Shown: in pieces, positions 1 through 7,711 of the stretch
Numbering within the stretch: the stretch's first letter is position 1
How the letters are laid out: each line of letters begins with the position of its first letter
Program-made: the position numbers and the translations under genes
The notes under the pieces: model-generated
The model's database searches: none
What the model saw: only the letters and a program-made list of their open reading frames with translations
Told to the model about the DNA's origin: nothing
Assembly: GCA_902786285.1 (NCBI GenBank)
Contig: CADABX010000006.1
Coordinates: 1 to 54,064 of the forward strand
Source: Oscillospiraceae bacterium
GTDB taxonomy: Bacteria > Bacillota > Clostridia > Oscillospirales > Acutalibacteraceae
Length of the DNA stretch: 54,064 nucleotides
Reading direction: 5' to 3'

Positions 1-141
1 AAATCTGACACTCTTTTCTCCGGTTCAAGAAACCAAATCCATTGCATCATATTTTTTTGAGGAAAACTGTTACCTATCATTGACGACTCTACAAGAATCA
101 GCAGGTTGTTTTTGAATATCTATTGAAAAGATTTGTTAAAT

Positions 142-174
142 TTGATAAAATTAAAGGAAAATTTTCGTTATAAT
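142..174 (+). promoter_or_regulatory. Weak candidate promoter upstream of the response-regulator remnant
   Basis: A perfect TATAAT lies at 169-174 in an AT-rich stretch, ahead of a good ribosome-binding site (AGGAGG around 195-200). The only TTGATA-like -35 (142-147) has an over-long 21-base spacer, so the -35 is doubtful. Positions 1-168 hold no gene I can recognise and are clearly more AT-rich than the rest of the window. Confidence 0.35.
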
Positions 175-207
175 GTTCAAAACTTTTCATTTGCAGGAGG
201 GGATCCG

Positions 208-322
208 ATGCATATTATTGTCGTCGATGATGAACGATTTATTCTCAACGGTGAAGTGGATCTGATTTGCCGTACCGTGCCCGACGCGCAGGTACTCGGG
301 TTTACCGTTGGCGCGGATGCGC
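208..322 (+). pseudogene. Truncated response-regulator receiver domain (N-terminus only)
   Basis: An ATG at 208 follows an AGGAGGGGA ribosome-binding site and opens with MHIIVVDDERF, the first beta strand and acidic pair of a CheY-like receiver, followed by a helix like those of LytTR-type regulators (VDLICRTVPDAQVLGF). The homology stops after about 38 residues, before the phospho-acceptor Asp. The frame then runs on through unrelated sequence. Immediately after the break, another frame carries a sortase C-terminus, so this is a deletion remnant, not a functional regulator. The receiver assignment is good; which regulator it came from cannot be told. Confidence 0.7.
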
Positions 323-469
323 TACCGCTACATCATCACAACCCGGGAAACGCTGTTTCCGACCGAGGTGGAGCGCATGATCGACGCGCAGGACGACTGG
401 GATCTGACGCTTTTTACCTGTTTCATCGGCGGCAGAACCCGCTGCACGATCCGCTGCACACGGGTTTAA
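311..469 (+). pseudogene. C-terminal fragment of a sortase
   Basis: In a different frame from the upstream receiver remnant, 52 codons read ...YRYIITTRETLFP, then WDLTLFTC, then GGRTRCTIRC, ending in TAA at 467-469. LTLFTC followed by a basic residue about five positions on is the sortase active-site signature (catalytic Cys in the TLxTC motif and the downstream Arg). The upstream two thirds, with the catalytic His, are absent and there is no start codon or ribosome-binding site of its own. A stem-loop terminator follows directly. I read it as the tail of a cell-wall-anchoring transpeptidase left after a deletion that joined it to a regulator gene. No LPxTG-type substrate is obvious in the window. 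Confidence 0.72.
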
Positions 470-483
470 CAAACACACACAGA

Positions 484-518
484 ACGCTGAAGACGCGATC
501 GGTCTTCGGCGTTTTTTC
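484..518 (+). terminator. Rho-independent terminator after the sortase remnant
   Basis: An 11-bp stem (484-494 with 502-512, one G-T pair) is followed by a run of T. It probably was the terminator of the original sortase gene. Confidence 0.8.
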
Positions 519-556
519 TTTTTATAAAGGGATCTGTGCAAGCGGCGAAAAGCGGC

Positions 557-585
557 TTGATTTTGCCACGGGATTATGCTATAGT
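557..585 (+). promoter_or_regulatory. Promoter of the metallophosphoesterase-GH2-GH3 operon
   Basis: TTGATT (557-562), a 17-base spacer and TATAGT (580-585), about 60 bases before the ATG at 644. Confidence 0.7.
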
Positions 586-643
586 TTATTTATAAAACTG
601 AAAAAACGGCAGAGACAAACGCCGTTTGAAAGGACGGTTCCTG

Positions 644-1477
644 ATGCAACTGGAAAAAACAACACTCCACATCGGACTGGAAAAACCGGTCCGGCTTTTG
701 CATGTGACCGACAGCCATATCGGACTTGCGGATGAACGTGACAACGAGCGCAAGCGGGCGCTGGCCGCCCGGCTGTCCACCCCCGAAAAAGCGCTGTATC
801 TGGAGGAACACATCGCCTATGCGAAAGCGCATTGCGACCTTTTGGTTCACACGGGCGATCTGATGGATTTTGTTTCACACGCAAATGTGGAAAAAGCGCG
901 ACAGATCGTTGCGGACGAGGATTTCTTCTTCATTGCCGGCAACCACGACTATTCGCAGTATGTGGGCGAAGCGTGGGAGGACAACGCCTACCGGATGAAC
1001 AGCTATATGGAGATGGGCTACGGCCTCGGCGTGCCGATGTTTTTCAACGCGAAAACGGTCGGCGGCGTCAATATCGTCGGGATCGACAACAGCTATTACC
1101 AGTTTGAAGATTGGCAGCTCTGGCGGCTGCAGCGCGAAGTCGAAAAGGGACTGCCGATCATTCTGGCATTTCACGACCCACTGTTTGAAGAATCGCTGTT
1201 CCAATATCACCTTGTGCGCGTGCCGAACGATTGCACCTATCTTGTCGGCTGCGACGAGGAACATCTGCTGTATTACAACGAATTCCGCGCCGTGCAGCAG
1301 CGGCCGACCGAAGCGACGCTGCGGTTTATCGATTATGTCAAACACGAACCGCTGATCAAAGCGATTCTGACCGGTCATCTGCATTTCAACTATACGAGCA
1401 TGATCACCGACACTCTGCCGCAATATGTCACGGGCGGCGGGTATGACGGCATCGCGCGCGAAGTGACGATCATCTGA
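644..1477 (+). CDS. Cytoplasmic calcineurin-like metallophosphoesterase
   Basis: A 277-residue protein of the binuclear-metal phosphoesterase superfamily. The metal-ligand motifs appear in order: DSHIG (Asp23, His25), GDLMD (71-75), GNHD (99-102), FHD near the middle and a GHLHFN motif near the end. There is no signal peptide, so it acts in the cytoplasm. I start it at ATG 644, nine bases after AGGA; an upstream TTG in the same frame overlaps that ribosome-binding site. It is the first gene of an operon with a GH2 and a GH3 glycosidase (gaps of 40 and 36 bases), so its substrate may be a phosphorylated sugar or a small phosphodiester arising from glycan breakdown; that is inference. Confidence 0.88.
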   Translation: MQLEKTTLHIGLEKPVRLLHVTDSHIGLADERDNERKRALAARLSTPEKALYLEEHIAYAKAHCDLLVHTGDLMDFVSHANVEKARQIVADEDFFFIAGNHDYSQYVGEAWEDNAYRMNSYMEMGYGLGVPMFFNAKTVGGVNIVGIDNSYYQFEDWQLWRLQREVEKGLPIILAFHDPLFEESLFQYHLVRVPNDCTYLVGCDEEHLLYYNEFRAVQQRPTEATLRFIDYVKHEPLIKAILTGHLHFNYTSMITDTLPQYVTGGGYDGIAREVTII

Positions 1478-1517
1478 CAATCCATGGTTTTGCCGCAAAG
1501 CAAAAGGAGGTTTTTCT

Positions 1518-3266
1518 ATGCAAGCACAACAAGCAGCAGCGCCGAATCCGCAGTTTATGCGCATGGAGTGGCAAAGTCTGAACGGCCCGTGGCAGTTCGG
1601 CTTTGAAAAAGCAAAGCCCGGATTCCGCTTTTCTTTGGACGCGCAAAAGGCGATCGGACGCCGGAAAGAAGCGGCATATCCGCTGCAGATCCGGGTACCG
1701 TTCTGTGTGGAAAGCAAATGCTCCGGCATCGGTTACACCGGCTTTGTCAACGAGGTATGGTACCGCAAAACCGCACAGATCCATGCCGAAGGTCGCCGTG
1801 TCTTTTTGCATATCGGCGCGGCGGACTATTTGACGACCGTGCTGGTCAACGGAAAGGAAGCCGGCCGCCACAAGGGCGGCTACACGTCGTTTTGCTTTGA
1901 AATCACCGACCTGGTGCAGGATGGCGAAAACGAACTGTTTATCCTTTGCGAAGACAATGTGCGCGATCCGCTGGTCATGCGCGGCAAACAGAGCGAACGC
2001 AAAGAAAGCCACGGCTGCGACTATACGCGCACGACCGGCATCTGGCAAAGCGTCTGGCTGGAATATACGCCGCAATCCTATATCCGGTCGTTCCGCCTGT
2101 TCCCCGATGCGGCAAACGGTCTTTTGACCGTGCAGGCGCAGCTTTGCGGCAGCGCACCGTTTTCCTGCAAAGCGACGTATGACGGCAAACCGGTCGGCGT
2201 GGCCGCGCTGGATACGGCCGACGGATATTGCACGGTGCAGCTTAAACTCACGGAAAAGCACCTGTGGGAGGCCGGACACGGCCGGCTGTATGATCTGACC
2301 CTGCAGTTCGGCAGCGACGTCGTATACAGCTATTTCGGTCTGCGTGACGTGGGCCTTGACGGCATGAAATTCCGGCTCAACGGCAAATCCGTATTCCAGC
2401 GCCTGGTGCTCGACCAGGGCTTTTACCGCGACGGCATCTACACCGCGCCCGACGACGACGCGCTGCGGCGCGATATCGAGCTTTCGATGGATCTCGGCTT
2501 CAACGGTGCGCGGCTGCACCAGAAGGTCTTTGATCCGCGCTTTTTATACCATTGCGACAATTTGGGCTACCTCGTCTGGGGCGAATATCCCAACTGGGGA
2601 CTGGACTATTCCAACCCGAAAAGTGTGGCGGTGTTTTTACAGGAATGGGCAGAGAGCGTGGCACGCGACTGCAATCATCCGGCGATTATCGGCTGGTGCC
2701 CGTTCAACGAAACGTGGAACTACCACGGCAGACAGCAATACGATCCGCTGCTCTCGTCGGTCTATCATTACACCAAAGCCGTCGACCCGACGCGGCCGTG
2801 TATCGACACCAGCGGCAACTTCCATGTGGTGACGGATATCTATGACGTCCACGACTACTGCGGCGATCCGGTGGTGTTCCAGGCGCGTTACGACAAACTG
2901 GCGACCGACGGCGAGCTGTATGATGCGGTTCTGGAAGGCAATCCCGGTCGGCAGAAATACACCGGCGGTCCGGTCTTTATGAGCGAATACGGCGGCGTCA
3001 AATGGGCCGGCGACCCGTCGATTCAGTCCTGGGGCTACGGCGAAGATGTGCAGACGCCTGCGGACTTTGCCGCGCGCTACTGCGGACTGACCGACGCGCT
3101 GGTGCAAAACGAAAAAATCTGCGGCTTTTGCTATACGCAGCTTTACGATATCGAGCAGGAGCAAAACGGCCTGTATACCTATGACCGGCAAAAGAAGTTC
3201 AGTGATGAGATCTATGAGCTGATCCGTGCGTCCAACGCCGCAAAGGCCGCGATCGAAGACGAATGA
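1518..3266 (+). CDS. GH2 family beta-glycosidase
   Basis: A 582-residue glycoside hydrolase family 2 enzyme (beta-galactosidase, beta-glucuronidase or beta-mannosidase type). The N-terminal jelly-roll domain (LNGPWQFGFE, then EVWYRKT) is followed by an Ig-like domain and a TIM barrel. The acid/base is Glu398 in PFNETW and the nucleophile Glu490 in MSEYGG. An AAAGGAGG site precedes the ATG. There is no signal peptide, so it should act on imported oligosaccharides. It is shorter than LacZ-type enzymes and lacks their C-terminal domains. Exact specificity cannot be read from sequence. It sits between a metallophosphoesterase and a GH3 gene in one operon. Confidence 0.9.
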   Translation: MQAQQAAAPNPQFMRMEWQSLNGPWQFGFEKAKPGFRFSLDAQKAIGRRKEAAYPLQIRVPFCVESKCSGIGYTGFVNEVWYRKTAQIHAEGRRVFLHIGAADYLTTVLVNGKEAGRHKGGYTSFCFEITDLVQDGENELFILCEDNVRDPLVMRGKQSERKESHGCDYTRTTGIWQSVWLEYTPQSYIRSFRLFPDAANGLLTVQAQLCGSAPFSCKATYDGKPVGVAALDTADGYCTVQLKLTEKHLWEAGHGRLYDLTLQFGSDVVYSYFGLRDVGLDGMKFRLNGKSVFQRLVLDQGFYRDGIYTAPDDDALRRDIELSMDLGFNGARLHQKVFDPRFLYHCDNLGYLVWGEYPNWGLDYSNPKSVAVFLQEWAESVARDCNHPAIIGWCPFNETWNYHGRQQYDPLLSSVYHYTKAVDPTRPCIDTSGNFHVVTDIYDVHDYCGDPVVFQARYDKLATDGELYDAVLEGNPGRQKYTGGPVFMSEYGGVKWAGDPSIQSWGYGEDVQTPADFAARYCGLTDALVQNEKICGFCYTQLYDIEQEQNGLYTYDRQKKFSDEIYELIRASNAAKAAIEDE

Positions 3267-3302
3267 GAAAACGCAGCATCTGACTGAAAAGGGAGAAACA
3301 CG

Positions 3303-5357
3303 ATGGATTTTCAACAGGCAGCAAGAACCTATCGGCAAAACCCGACCGACGCGCAGCTCTATGCGTCCGCCGCCGCGCTGTGCCGCGAACTGAAGACGCG
3401 GGAAAAGCTGCACATGCTGTCCGGACAGCGCTTTTTTGCCCGCAACGGCGTGGATCTGATCACCAAGGGACAAAAGTACAACTGTCGCCCGTGTCTGAGC
3501 GGCGGCGTCAAACGGCTCGGCATCCCCGCCGTCGCGTTTTCCGACGGTCCGCGCGGCATCGTGATGGGCAACAGCACCTGCTTTCCGGTTTCCATGGCGC
3601 GCGGCGCCGCGTTTGACGACGCGCTCGAATACGAGATCGGCGCCGCGATGGCCGACGAAGCGGCGGCACAGGGCGCCAACTATTTTGCCGGCATCTGCAT
3701 CAACCTGCTGCGCAATCCGCGCTGGGGCAGGGCGCAGGAGACCTACGGCGAAGATCCGTTTCTGCTGTCCAGAATGGGCGCGGCGCTGACAAAAGCCGTG
3801 CAGGACAAGGGCATCATCGCCTGCCCGAAGCACTACGCCGTCAACAGCATCGAAAACATCCGGTTTGACGTGAATGTGGAGGCGGACGAAAAGACGCTGC
3901 ACGAAGTCTATCTGCCGCATTTCAAAGCCTGCATCGACGCGGGCGCCATGTCGATCATGGGCGCCTACAATCTGTTTCGCGGCGAACACTGCTGCGAAAG
4001 CCGCTATCTGCTCAAGGACGTGCTGCGCAGCCAGTGGGGCTTTACCGGCTTTACGATCTCCGACTTTCTGATGGGTGTGCGCAGCGCGCCGCGTGCGCTG
4101 ACGGCCGGGCTCGACATCGAGATGCCGCAGATCATGCACTATGCGACGCTGCCGCTCGATCTGAAAACGGGCAAAGTGACGATGGCGGATATCGACGCCG
4201 CCGTGCAAAGCATTCTGCGCGGCCTGATCAAGATCACGCCTAAAAAGAAACCCGTTTCCAAAACGGTGATCGCCTGCAAAAAGCATACCGATCTCGCCCG
4301 CCGCGCCGCGCTCGAGGGCACGGTGCTGCTCAAAAACGACGGCGTGCTGCCGCTCATGCCGACCAAAAAGATCGCCCTGATCGGCCGCTATGCCAACAAG
4401 ATCAACGTCGGCGACCACGGTTCGAGCTCCGTCTTTGCGCCCTATACCGTCACACCCTATGAGGGCTTGTGCAATCTTTACGGCAAGCAAAACGTGGTGC
4501 TTTGCGAAGGCACCGATTTTTCGGCAAAGCAGCGCGAAATCGAACGCTGCGACGCGGTGATTTTGTGCGTCGGCAGCGACTATAAACAGGAGGGCGAAAA
4601 CCTCGCCAATTTTTCCAAGAGCGACAAAACGACCCAAAAGGCGATGGGCGGCGACCGCTATTCGCTGCGTATCCCGCCCGAGGAAACGGCGCTGATCCAC
4701 GCCGCCTGCCGCGCGTTCGACCGCGTGGTCGTCAACATCATCGGCGGCAGCGCGTATATCATTGAGGAGTGGAAAAACGAAGCGAACGCGATTTTGCATT
4801 CGTTTTACAGCGGCATGGAGGGCGGCAACGCGCTCGCGCTGCTGGTTTCGGGCAAGGAAAACTTTTCCGGCCGGCTGCCGTTTACGATGGCGAAGGACGA
4901 AAACGACTATCCCGATTTCCTCTTTCCGGGCGACAAAACAAGAACCATCACCTACGGCTACTACCACGGCTATACGCTGCTCGAACAGCAGAAAAAGAAA
5001 GCCGCGTTCCCGTTCGGGTTCGGCCTGTCCTATACGACCTTTGCCTACACCGATCCGCAAATCACCGATGAGGGCGACCGCTATGCCATATCGCTGACCG
5101 TTCAAAACACCGGCGACCGCGACGGAAAAACGGTGATCCAGGTCTATGCCGCCGCGCCGGGCGAGCGGGCGGAAAAGAAGCTGAAGGGGTTCCGGAAAGT
5201 CTTTATCAAAGCCGGCGAAAGCACGACGCAGACGGTCTATGTGGAAAAAGAGGATCTGCGTTTTTATAACCCGGAACAAAAGACGTGGTATCTTGCCGAC
5301 TGCTACGAGTTCTTTGTCGGGCAGCATTGCGAAGACACGCAGCGTATACAGTTCTGA
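3303..5357 (+). CDS. GH3 family beta-glycosidase
   Basis: A 684-residue family 3 enzyme without signal peptide. The N-terminal barrel carries LSDGPRG-like (FSDGPRG), NPRWGRAQETYGEDP and KHYAVNS motifs. The nucleophile is Asp254 in TISDFLMG. An alpha/beta sandwich domain follows (ALIGRYANKINVGDHGSSSV onward) and the last about 100 residues form the fibronectin III-like domain usual for beta-glucosidases and beta-xylosidases (VQNTGDRDGKTVIQVY). It is the last gene of the operon starting at 644 and is followed by a terminator. A beta-glucosidase, beta-xylosidase or beta-galactosidase activity is possible; I cannot choose. Confidence 0.92.
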   Translation: MDFQQAARTYRQNPTDAQLYASAAALCRELKTREKLHMLSGQRFFARNGVDLITKGQKYNCRPCLSGGVKRLGIPAVAFSDGPRGIVMGNSTCFPVSMARGAAFDDALEYEIGAAMADEAAAQGANYFAGICINLLRNPRWGRAQETYGEDPFLLSRMGAALTKAVQDKGIIACPKHYAVNSIENIRFDVNVEADEKTLHEVYLPHFKACIDAGAMSIMGAYNLFRGEHCCESRYLLKDVLRSQWGFTGFTISDFLMGVRSAPRALTAGLDIEMPQIMHYATLPLDLKTGKVTMADIDAAVQSILRGLIKITPKKKPVSKTVIACKKHTDLARRAALEGTVLLKNDGVLPLMPTKKIALIGRYANKINVGDHGSSSVFAPYTVTPYEGLCNLYGKQNVVLCEGTDFSAKQREIERCDAVILCVGSDYKQEGENLANFSKSDKTTQKAMGGDRYSLRIPPEETALIHAACRAFDRVVVNIIGGSAYIIEEWKNEANAILHSFYSGMEGGNALALLVSGKENFSGRLPFTMAKDENDYPDFLFPGDKTRTITYGYYHGYTLLEQQKKKAAFPFGFGLSYTTFAYTDPQITDEGDRYAISLTVQNTGDRDGKTVIQVYAAAPGERAEKKLKGFRKVFIKAGESTTQTVYVEKEDLRFYNPEQKTWYLADCYEFFVGQHCEDTQRIQF

Positions 5358-5371
5358 TTGAAAAGAAAACG

Positions 5372-5411
5372 AAAACCGACCGCGAAGGGGTGCCCTGTGC
5401 GGTCGGTTTTT
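5372..5411. terminator. Bidirectional terminator between converging GH3 and GH43 genes
   Basis: An inverted repeat (AAAACCGACCGC with GCGGTCGGTTTT) is flanked by T-rich sequence on both strands and lies between two genes that converge. Confidence 0.82.
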
Positions 5412-5426
5412 CTGTTGGTTATGTTG

Positions 5427-6275
5427 TTATTTGAGCGCCACGCTGTCGCCGGTGTCTTCGATCTCCAAAAACTGCGGATGCTCCAGACCGCTCTGATTCG
5501 GTGTGTGAAACGTCAGATACAGCTTGTCTTTACCCTGAAAGATCATGCCGTGGCCGCCGTCGTCGTCAATCAGCGGCGGCAGATGCTCGAACGCGTGTTT
5601 GATGCTGCCGTTTTCGAATCGCACCAGACACTCCGCGTACTGATCGTTGATAAACGTGGACCAAAGCATCAAAAGTGTGCCGGTTTTCGTGCGGTACATG
5701 AACGGTCCGTCGGTCACATAGTGGCTGTCTTTGCCGCGTTCTTCGATATAGTACGGCGACAGCCCCGAAAACAGCGTGACGGCCTCGCCGGCGGCTTCTT
5801 TCAAATCTGCGGAAAGCTGCACATAGCAGACCGTGCCGTTGAGGATCTGGGTGTGCTCGTGGCAAAACACGAGGTAGGGCACGCCGTCTTCCACATAGAG
5901 CGTGCCGTCCAGACACTCCCAGCCGTCCGGCGTCACGGCACCGTCGCTGTGCGGACGAAACGGGCCGGTCGGCGCGTCGGCTTTCATGATATAGGTGCCG
6001 CGCAAGCCGTTCTTTTGTGTGAAGGTGGCAAACATGTAATAGGCGCCCTCATATTTATGCACCTCCGGCGCCCAGTTGACGCCTTCGTTCATCCCGAAAT
6101 CCGCCGAGGAAAACACGGCAATTGGGTCGCTCCACGTCTCCAGATCGTCGGAGACATAGACGTCAAATCCGGCGGTGCCGAAGCCGAACGACGCGGCGCG
6201 GGTGCCGTACATATAATACTTGCCGTTTTCCAAAAGGACGAACGGGTCGCGGATATTGATATCCTGATTCTTCAT
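5427..6275 (-). CDS. GH43 family glycosidase (arabinosidase/xylosidase type)
   Basis: A 282-residue five-bladed beta-propeller glycosidase. The start IRDPFV supplies the usual catalytic-base Asp (residue 10), WAPEVHKY marks the second blade, and VTDGPFMYR stands where many family members have an E-GP motif with the acid Glu; here it is Asp, as seen in some subfamilies. The C-terminal HGMIF supplies the conserved His. No signal peptide, so it is cytoplasmic. It is the last gene of a minus-strand operon behind a secreted metallophosphoesterase (28-base gap) and a DUF4038 glycosidase. Removal of arabinofuranosyl or xylosyl groups is the most likely role. Confidence 0.85.
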   Translation of the reverse strand: MKNQDINIRDPFVLLENGKYYMYGTRAASFGFGTAGFDVYVSDDLETWSDPIAVFSSADFGMNEGVNWAPEVHKYEGAYYMFATFTQKNGLRGTYIMKADAPTGPFRPHSDGAVTPDGWECLDGTLYVEDGVPYLVFCHEHTQILNGTVCYVQLSADLKEAAGEAVTLFSGLSPYYIEERGKDSHYVTDGPFMYRTKTGTLLMLWSTFINDQYAECLVRFENGSIKHAFEHLPPLIDDDGGHGMIFQGKDKLYLTFHTPNQSGLEHPQFLEIEDTGDSVALK

Positions 6276-6303
6276 AAATACGCTCCTGTTCTTTTGAAAA
6301 TGG

Positions 6304-7677
6304 TTATTCAGCGGGTGTAGTGATCGTTGTTTTCAGCGGTGCTCCGCCCTTGAGCCAGGCGTTGAGCGGCGTCACGGTCAGTTCATAGGTCGTGCCGGCG
6401 GCAAGGCCCTCCACCGTTGCCGAAAGCGTTGCGGGCATCGGCTCGAAGTAGTACTGGGAATAGATCTCTTTTTCGATCTTCTTGAGCGGATGCGCCGGGT
6501 CCTTGAGTGTAATGCGGTAGCCATAGACGCACACATCGTCCTCGGCCTGCGGGAAGGAAACGGTCACTTTGTCCGCATCCAGCTTGTCGATCGTGACGCT
6601 GTCGCCGTCCTCAAAATACGGGGTGGAGGCCGTCTTTTTACGCGCAGCGGTATAGGGATAGTTCGCCGTGTCGCCGGCGTCATGCACAAAATAGACAAGT
6701 TGCTTGTCCGGGTCGTCCGTGGTGGCGGGCGTTTTCATAAAGTCGTTTGTCAGCAGGTTAAACGGCTGGATCTTGATCCGGTTGTCCTTGTCGACCTCCA
6801 CAATCAGGTACTGCGCGGCGTTGCGTGCGCCTTCGGGAATCGTGGAATCGCCAATGTCGCGCTCCATCTCAAAATAGAACAGCGTGCCGCAGGCGACAAG
6901 TGTATAGCTGTTTTGCCAGATGCCGAACGGATGGTTGACCGGGCTGTGGGAATGGCCGGAGAAGTTGACCACCTGCGGATACTTCGCATAGACAAGATGC
7001 AGCGGCAGCGACATCTGCGTATACCAGCTCCGGCTGACATACACGGTGTTCCAGATATGGCCGTGCTGCATGGTAAAGATCGGCTTGTCCGGGTCGGCCT
7101 TGGCGGCTTTGCGCAGCTCGTTGTCCATCCAAAACATTTGCCTGGGCGTCTGCCAGGTGTCGCTCGGATCGGGAGAAATGCCGATGAAATGGAAGCCTTT
7201 GACCACTTCGTGCTTGTCGAGTTCCTCGCCCATATTGCGCACATAGCCCGCATGGCCGGTGGTGTTGAACTCATGGTTGCCCATGATCGTAATCAGCCTG
7301 GTCTCATCCTTGCGGATCCCTTTATTCAGCACGTCGGTCAGAAGGGCATATTCCTCATCGGTACCCTGATCCACATTGTCGCCCGCCAGCAAAAACGCGT
7401 CGAGTGTTTTGTAGGTCGGGTGGTTGTCGCTGTAGTTGTAGGCTGTTTCGATCATCTGCCCGAGCCGCTGTGTGTTCAGCGGATCGCCGGCGGAGATATG
7501 GACGTCGGAGCCGATCACGAAGCGGAACACCGGCGTAAAGTCGCCCTGTATCTCTTCCTCCAGCGCGGCCTCCAGCTTTTGCTGTTTGGCCTTCGGAATC
7601 GGGGAAACCTGCGCGATCAGCATGAAGGCCGCGAGCGGCAGGGAAAGAATGGCGATGATGCGCCTGAAAATGGACAT
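6304..7677 (-). CDS. Secreted metallophosphoesterase with C-terminal FN3-like domain
   Basis: A 457-residue exported protein: signal peptide over about residues 1-23 (RRIIAILSLPLAAFMLIAQ), then a calcineurin-like phosphoesterase domain with SDVHI (Asp58, His60), AGDN (98-101), GNHE (133-136), a QHGH-type histidine motif and GHSHS. The last about 110 residues form a fibronectin III-like beta sandwich ending in YELTVTPLNAWLKGG. It lies in one operon between the DUF4038 glycosidase and the GH43 gene. The extracellular phosphatase could remove phosphate or phosphodiester groups that block glycan hydrolysis, but no substrate can be read from the sequence. Confidence 0.87.
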   Translation of the reverse strand: MSIFRRIIAILSLPLAAFMLIAQVSPIPKAKQQKLEAALEEEIQGDFTPVFRFVIGSDVHISAGDPLNTQRLGQMIETAYNYSDNHPTYKTLDAFLLAGDNVDQGTDEEYALLTDVLNKGIRKDETRLITIMGNHEFNTTGHAGYVRNMGEELDKHEVVKGFHFIGISPDPSDTWQTPRQMFWMDNELRKAAKADPDKPIFTMQHGHIWNTVYVSRSWYTQMSLPLHLVYAKYPQVVNFSGHSHSPVNHPFGIWQNSYTLVACGTLFYFEMERDIGDSTIPEGARNAAQYLIVEVDKDNRIKIQPFNLLTNDFMKTPATTDDPDKQLVYFVHDAGDTANYPYTAARKKTASTPYFEDGDSVTIDKLDADKVTVSFPQAEDDVCVYGYRITLKDPAHPLKKIEKEIYSQYYFEPMPATLSATVEGLAAGTTYELTVTPLNAWLKGGAPLKTTITTPAE

Positions 7678-7711
7678 CGTAAAACCTCCTAAACCTTGAA
7701 AATGGGGTTGT

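Noticed and set aside
133-735. An apparently intact 200-residue response regulator
   Set aside because: Only the first 38 residues after ATG 208 are receiver-like; the rest has no homology and overlaps a sortase tail, a terminator and the next gene.
2637-5327. A long open frame on the minus strand opposite the GH2 and GH3 genes
   Set aside because: It is the shadow of GC-rich codon use; its translation is Arg/Val/Ala-rich without domains, and both plus-strand genes have intact catalytic motifs and ribosome-binding sites.
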